Assembly: GCA_031267345.1 (NCBI GenBank)
Contig: JAIRZG010000169.1
Span: 1 to 7,802 of the forward strand
Reading direction: 5' to 3'
Length of the DNA: 7,802 nucleotides
DNA from: Zoogloeaceae bacterium
GTDB taxonomy: Bacteria > Pseudomonadota > Gammaproteobacteria > Burkholderiales > Rhodocyclaceae
Each line of letters opens with the position of its first letter. Positions within the stretch are counted from its first letter, which is position 1. Under the pieces are notes generated by a model, which made no database searches, had not been told where the DNA came from, and saw only the letters and a program-made list of their open reading frames with translations. Positions 6,365-7,802 of the stretch are shown in pieces. Made by a program: the position numbers and the translations under genes.

Positions 6365-6982
6365 ATGAGCGGTGATAAATTCGTCATGCGGGTTTCTTGC
6401 GGGACGCTGGCCTGCCTGCTGGTTTTTGTGTTGATAATCCTGCTGTTGCACGGCATCCGGGAAGACTATGACGGGCATTCCCAACTCATCAGCGAACTTG
6501 CCTTGGGCAAAGGGGGATTCATGATGATTTTCGCCTTTCTGGCGCTCGCTGGCGCTTGTATCTGTTTATCGTCGGCCTTGTCCCGCGCGTTCCATAAAAA
6601 TCGTTCTCTCCTGTTGAATCGTATGCAGGCGCTTTCGTTTGGTTTTGCCGCAGCGGGATTTCTGGGCGCGGGCGCAATTACATTGCAGGAGGACGCGCCG
6701 ACGCATATTGCCTGCGTGTTGCTGGCCTTTACAACCTTGCTGCTGGCGATGTTTATTGTCTTGCGCGCCGCGCCCTGCCGGGCTTTGCGCAGGGGTGCGT
6801 TGATGGCGATACTCGTCGTCATTGTCGCGTTGCTGCCCATCGGCTTGCAGGCGGGCGAAGCGCAGCGATTGATCGCCAGCGGTATCCTGGGCTGGATGGC
6901 GTATGTCGGTATTTTTCTTTTGTCGCAATCCGGAGCGCGCCCGCGCAAAACATCCACACTGAAAACGTCAGCAAGAAATTAG
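6365..6982 (+). CDS. DUF998-like integral membrane protein, function unknown
   Basis: A 205-residue membrane protein with about six hydrophobic segments, at roughly 12-31, 51-76, 86-107, 113-135, 143-162 and 168-188. The loop DYDGHSQLISELALGKGG (35-52), following helix 1, resembles the SQxISELG-type signature of DUF998 proteins, so I place it there with moderate confidence; the family has no settled function. A purine-rich AGGGG (6349-6353) lies 11 nt before the ATG, a long spacing, and a four-codon frame (6354-6368) ends in ATGA over the start. It follows mscS by 27 bp on the same strand, so the two probably form an operon. The C-terminus is basic (ARPRKTSTLKTSARN), which would keep it cytoplasmic. 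The stop is immediately followed by a long inverted repeat. Confidence 0.8.
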   Translation: MSGDKFVMRVSCGTLACLLVFVLIILLLHGIREDYDGHSQLISELALGKGGFMMIFAFLALAGACICLSSALSRAFHKNRSLLLNRMQALSFGFAAAGFLGAGAITLQEDAPTHIACVLLAFTTLLLAMFIVLRAAPCRALRRGALMAILVVIVALLPIGLQAGEAQRLIASGILGWMAYVGIFLLSQSGARPRKTSTLKTSARN

Positions 6983-7120
6983 CGACAGGCCTTCAGATCA
7001 GAAGACAGAGGACAGAAGACAGAGGACAGTCGATCAGCGAAGGCTTCGCCTTTGTTCGTTTTACAAACGGCGCGTAGCGCCGCAAACCTTCTGTCCTCTG
7101 TCTTCTGATCAGGCCTGTCG
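6983..7120. repeat. Long inverted repeat built of GACAGAGG-type simple sequence
   Basis: The left arm is 6983-7018 and the right arm 7088-7120. Ten bases (CGACAGGCCT) and then 23 bases pair perfectly, interrupted only by an extra tca at 6993-6995. Within the left arm a 14-bp unit (cagaagacagagga) is repeated in tandem from 6999 to about 7029. The loop holds two smaller hairpins, GCGAA-ggc-TTCGC around 7038-7050 and CGGCGC-gta-GCGCCG (7068-7082). It starts directly after the DUF998-gene stop and could end or stabilise that transcript, although no T-run follows. Translated readings of such repeats (PLSSVLCLLI) are not real proteins. Confidence 0.85.
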
Positions 7121-7130
7121 GTCTAACGTG

Positions 7131-7161
7131 TTTTGGAAGGGGTTTCTCTCCCCTCCCAAAA
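7131..7161. repeat. Imperfect 12-bp hairpin (TTTTGGAAGGGG / CCCCTCCCAAAA)
   Basis: Eleven of twelve positions pair, around a 7-nt pyrimidine loop (7143-7149). It adjoins the nested hairpins to its right and may be the outermost structure of the same element. Confidence 0.55.
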
Positions 7162-7170
7162 CGGTCGCCT

Positions 7171-7226
7171 GAAACCCCTGCCTTCAGGCAGAGGTCGGCT
7201 CCCTCCGCCCTGAAGGGCGGGGTTTC
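7171..7226 (-). mobile_element. Nested hairpins resembling an IS200/IS605 right end
   Basis: An outer stem, GAAACCCC (7171-7178) with GGGGTTTC (7219-7226), encloses two hairpins: CTGCC-ttca-GGCAG (7178-7191) and CCGCCC-tgaa-GGGCGG (7205-7220); some bases are shared between the stems. Read on the minus strand this gives GAAACCCCGCCCTTCAGGGC, very like the subterminal palindrome commonly found just downstream of tnpB in IS200/IS605 elements, where it also overlaps the omega-RNA. No transposase gene is intact in the window, so this would be a remnant or a non-autonomous derivative. Family assignment is from recalled pattern, not a search. Confidence 0.45.
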
Positions 7227-7340
7227 AACCAGAGTTAGTTTTACGATGAATGAATACCGTCGCGCGTATCCTCCACGGGTGAGTTCCGGCGCTTCGCCTG
7301 CGATAGCGGTCTCATAAACTTTATTACTGGAATTGTACGG
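7227..7340 (-). pseudogene. Possible degraded TnpB C-terminal tail
   Basis: Leftward reading just before the hairpin cluster gives ETAIAGEAPELT followed by RRYSFIVKLTLVET. TnpB proteins often end with an (A)CGE-type motif, a variable stretch, and a K-P/L-x-x-V-K-Q-E-like tail next to the right-end hairpin; this reading has the same order (AGE then VKLTLVE). The frame is closed by a TGA shortly upstream (about 7364), so no catalytic part remains. The match is short and degenerate, and chance is a real alternative. Confidence 0.22.
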
Positions 7341-7360
7341 AACGGCGCAAGTCAAAATTC

Positions 7361-7445
7361 GTCATTCCCTTGATAAGCGGACTGCTGTCCGAAATATTTT
7401 CATGCAAGCAACTCCGGCTGTATTCCCGTTTTTCAAGGAAATGAC
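7361..7445. repeat. 13-bp inverted repeat enclosing a short hairpin
   Basis: gtcattcccttga (7361-7373) and tcaaggaaatgac (7433-7445) are complementary at 12 of 13 positions, 59 bp apart. Just inside the left arm is CGGAC-tgct-GTCCG (7378-7391). The 85-bp unit has the form of a small repeat or miniature element with terminal inverted repeats; its GTCATTCCC end resembles the arms at 4858-4924. Confidence 0.5.
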
Positions 7446-7802
7446 GGGGCTTTTCTTCCTTCCTTTCAGGGGAGATCCGGGATGGGGTTCAAAGTGCAGA
7501 GGTCAGGAGCGGCCCGCGAGCCGTCCGGCGACGGAACGGAATATTCCCGCGCCCGCCTGGGCGATTAAACCCGAAGCAAACGCTGGAAAGCGGGCGAGGG
7601 GAAAAACGGGAATTGACGTGGATAACCCTATCTGCGGGATATGCGCCGCCATCGACGCGGGGTTTTGGCATTACGTGATTGTCCCAGGGCAATCGCACGA
7701 ATGCCGCCATCGTACACGTTGGCATTTTTTCGTTTACGCACAAAGACTTACACAGGGGACTGTTCACAGCCTTTTGTTTTATGTAGTTTTCTGTCTTTTT
7801 GG
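7446..7802. other. No recognisable gene
   Basis: The final 357 bp hold no protein I can recognise on either strand. A 92-codon leftward frame (7489-7767) has no domain, no clear ribosome binding site and an Arg/Pro-rich composition typical of an antisense or chance frame in moderately GC-rich DNA. Small features are the 11-mer cagaggtcagg at 7497-7507, shared with the relA leader, and a 5-bp hairpin CCGTC-cggc-GACGG at 7521-7534. The last 60 bp are AT-rich. Confidence 0.6.

Noticed and set aside
6354..6368. Four-codon frame with an ATGA overlap on the DUF998-gene start
   Set aside because: Could act in coupling, but so short a frame is expected by chance.
5501..6484. 327-codon leftward frame
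   Set aside because: Antisense to the MscS gene, rich in His/Gln/Arg with no domain; the plus-strand channel has clear family motifs.
6983..7229. CRISPR array, considered because of repeats and hairpins
   Set aside because: Repeats are not regularly spaced, there are no unique spacers of constant length, and no cas genes are present.
6993..7355. 120-codon leftward frame
   Set aside because: It reads through the inverted repeat and hairpins (PLSSVLCLLI is a translated simple repeat); only its first part may derive from a TnpB tail, listed as a doubtful pseudogene.
7489..7767. 92-codon leftward frame
   Set aside because: No ribosome binding site, domain or plausible protein composition; not reported as a gene.

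Overview
The window looks like chromosomal DNA from a betaproteobacterium. The gene order surE-pcm-nlpD-rpoS is the conserved beta/gammaproteobacterial arrangement. The small H-NS protein carries the SGRGRKPRW-type C-terminal DNA-binding motif typical of betaproteobacterial H-NS/BpH3 proteins. RelA has the degenerate HD domain of beta/gamma RelA. I cannot name the genus.

Layout. Positions 1-850 (minus) hold the N-terminal 283 codons of relA; the gene runs off the left edge. Positions 851-1018 are intergenic, with a candidate relA promoter, short heptad repeats and a small perfect hairpin. Positions 1019-4324 (minus) hold a tight cassette transcribed in the order surE, pcm, nlpD, rpoS, in which each junction is a 4-nt ATGA stop/start overlap. 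A betaproteobacterial-type hns gene (4358-4675, minus) sits only 30 bp upstream of surE and may be its first cistron. Positions 4676-5041 form a divergent intergenic region with the hns ribosome binding site, candidate promoters and an imperfect inverted repeat. Going right on the plus strand are an MscS-family mechanosensitive channel (5042-6337) and a six-helix DUF998-like membrane protein (6365-6982). Positions 6983-7802 have no convincing gene. They hold a long inverted repeat of GACAGAGG-type simple sequence, a nested hairpin cluster that looks like the right end of an IS200/IS605 element with a possible degraded TnpB tail, and a further 13-bp inverted repeat.

Functionally most of the window is a stress block. 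RelA makes (p)ppGpp and RpoS is the general stress sigma factor. SurE and Pcm are nucleotide and protein housekeeping enzymes of stationary phase, NlpD activates cell-wall amidase, H-NS is a global silencer and MscS protects against hypo-osmotic shock. I did not find a clear new multigene system. The points most worth a second look are two histidines at expected promoter-contact positions of RpoS, the placement of hns at the head of the surE-rpoS cassette, and the repeat-rich right-hand 820 bp, which shares motifs with the relA-rpoS gap.
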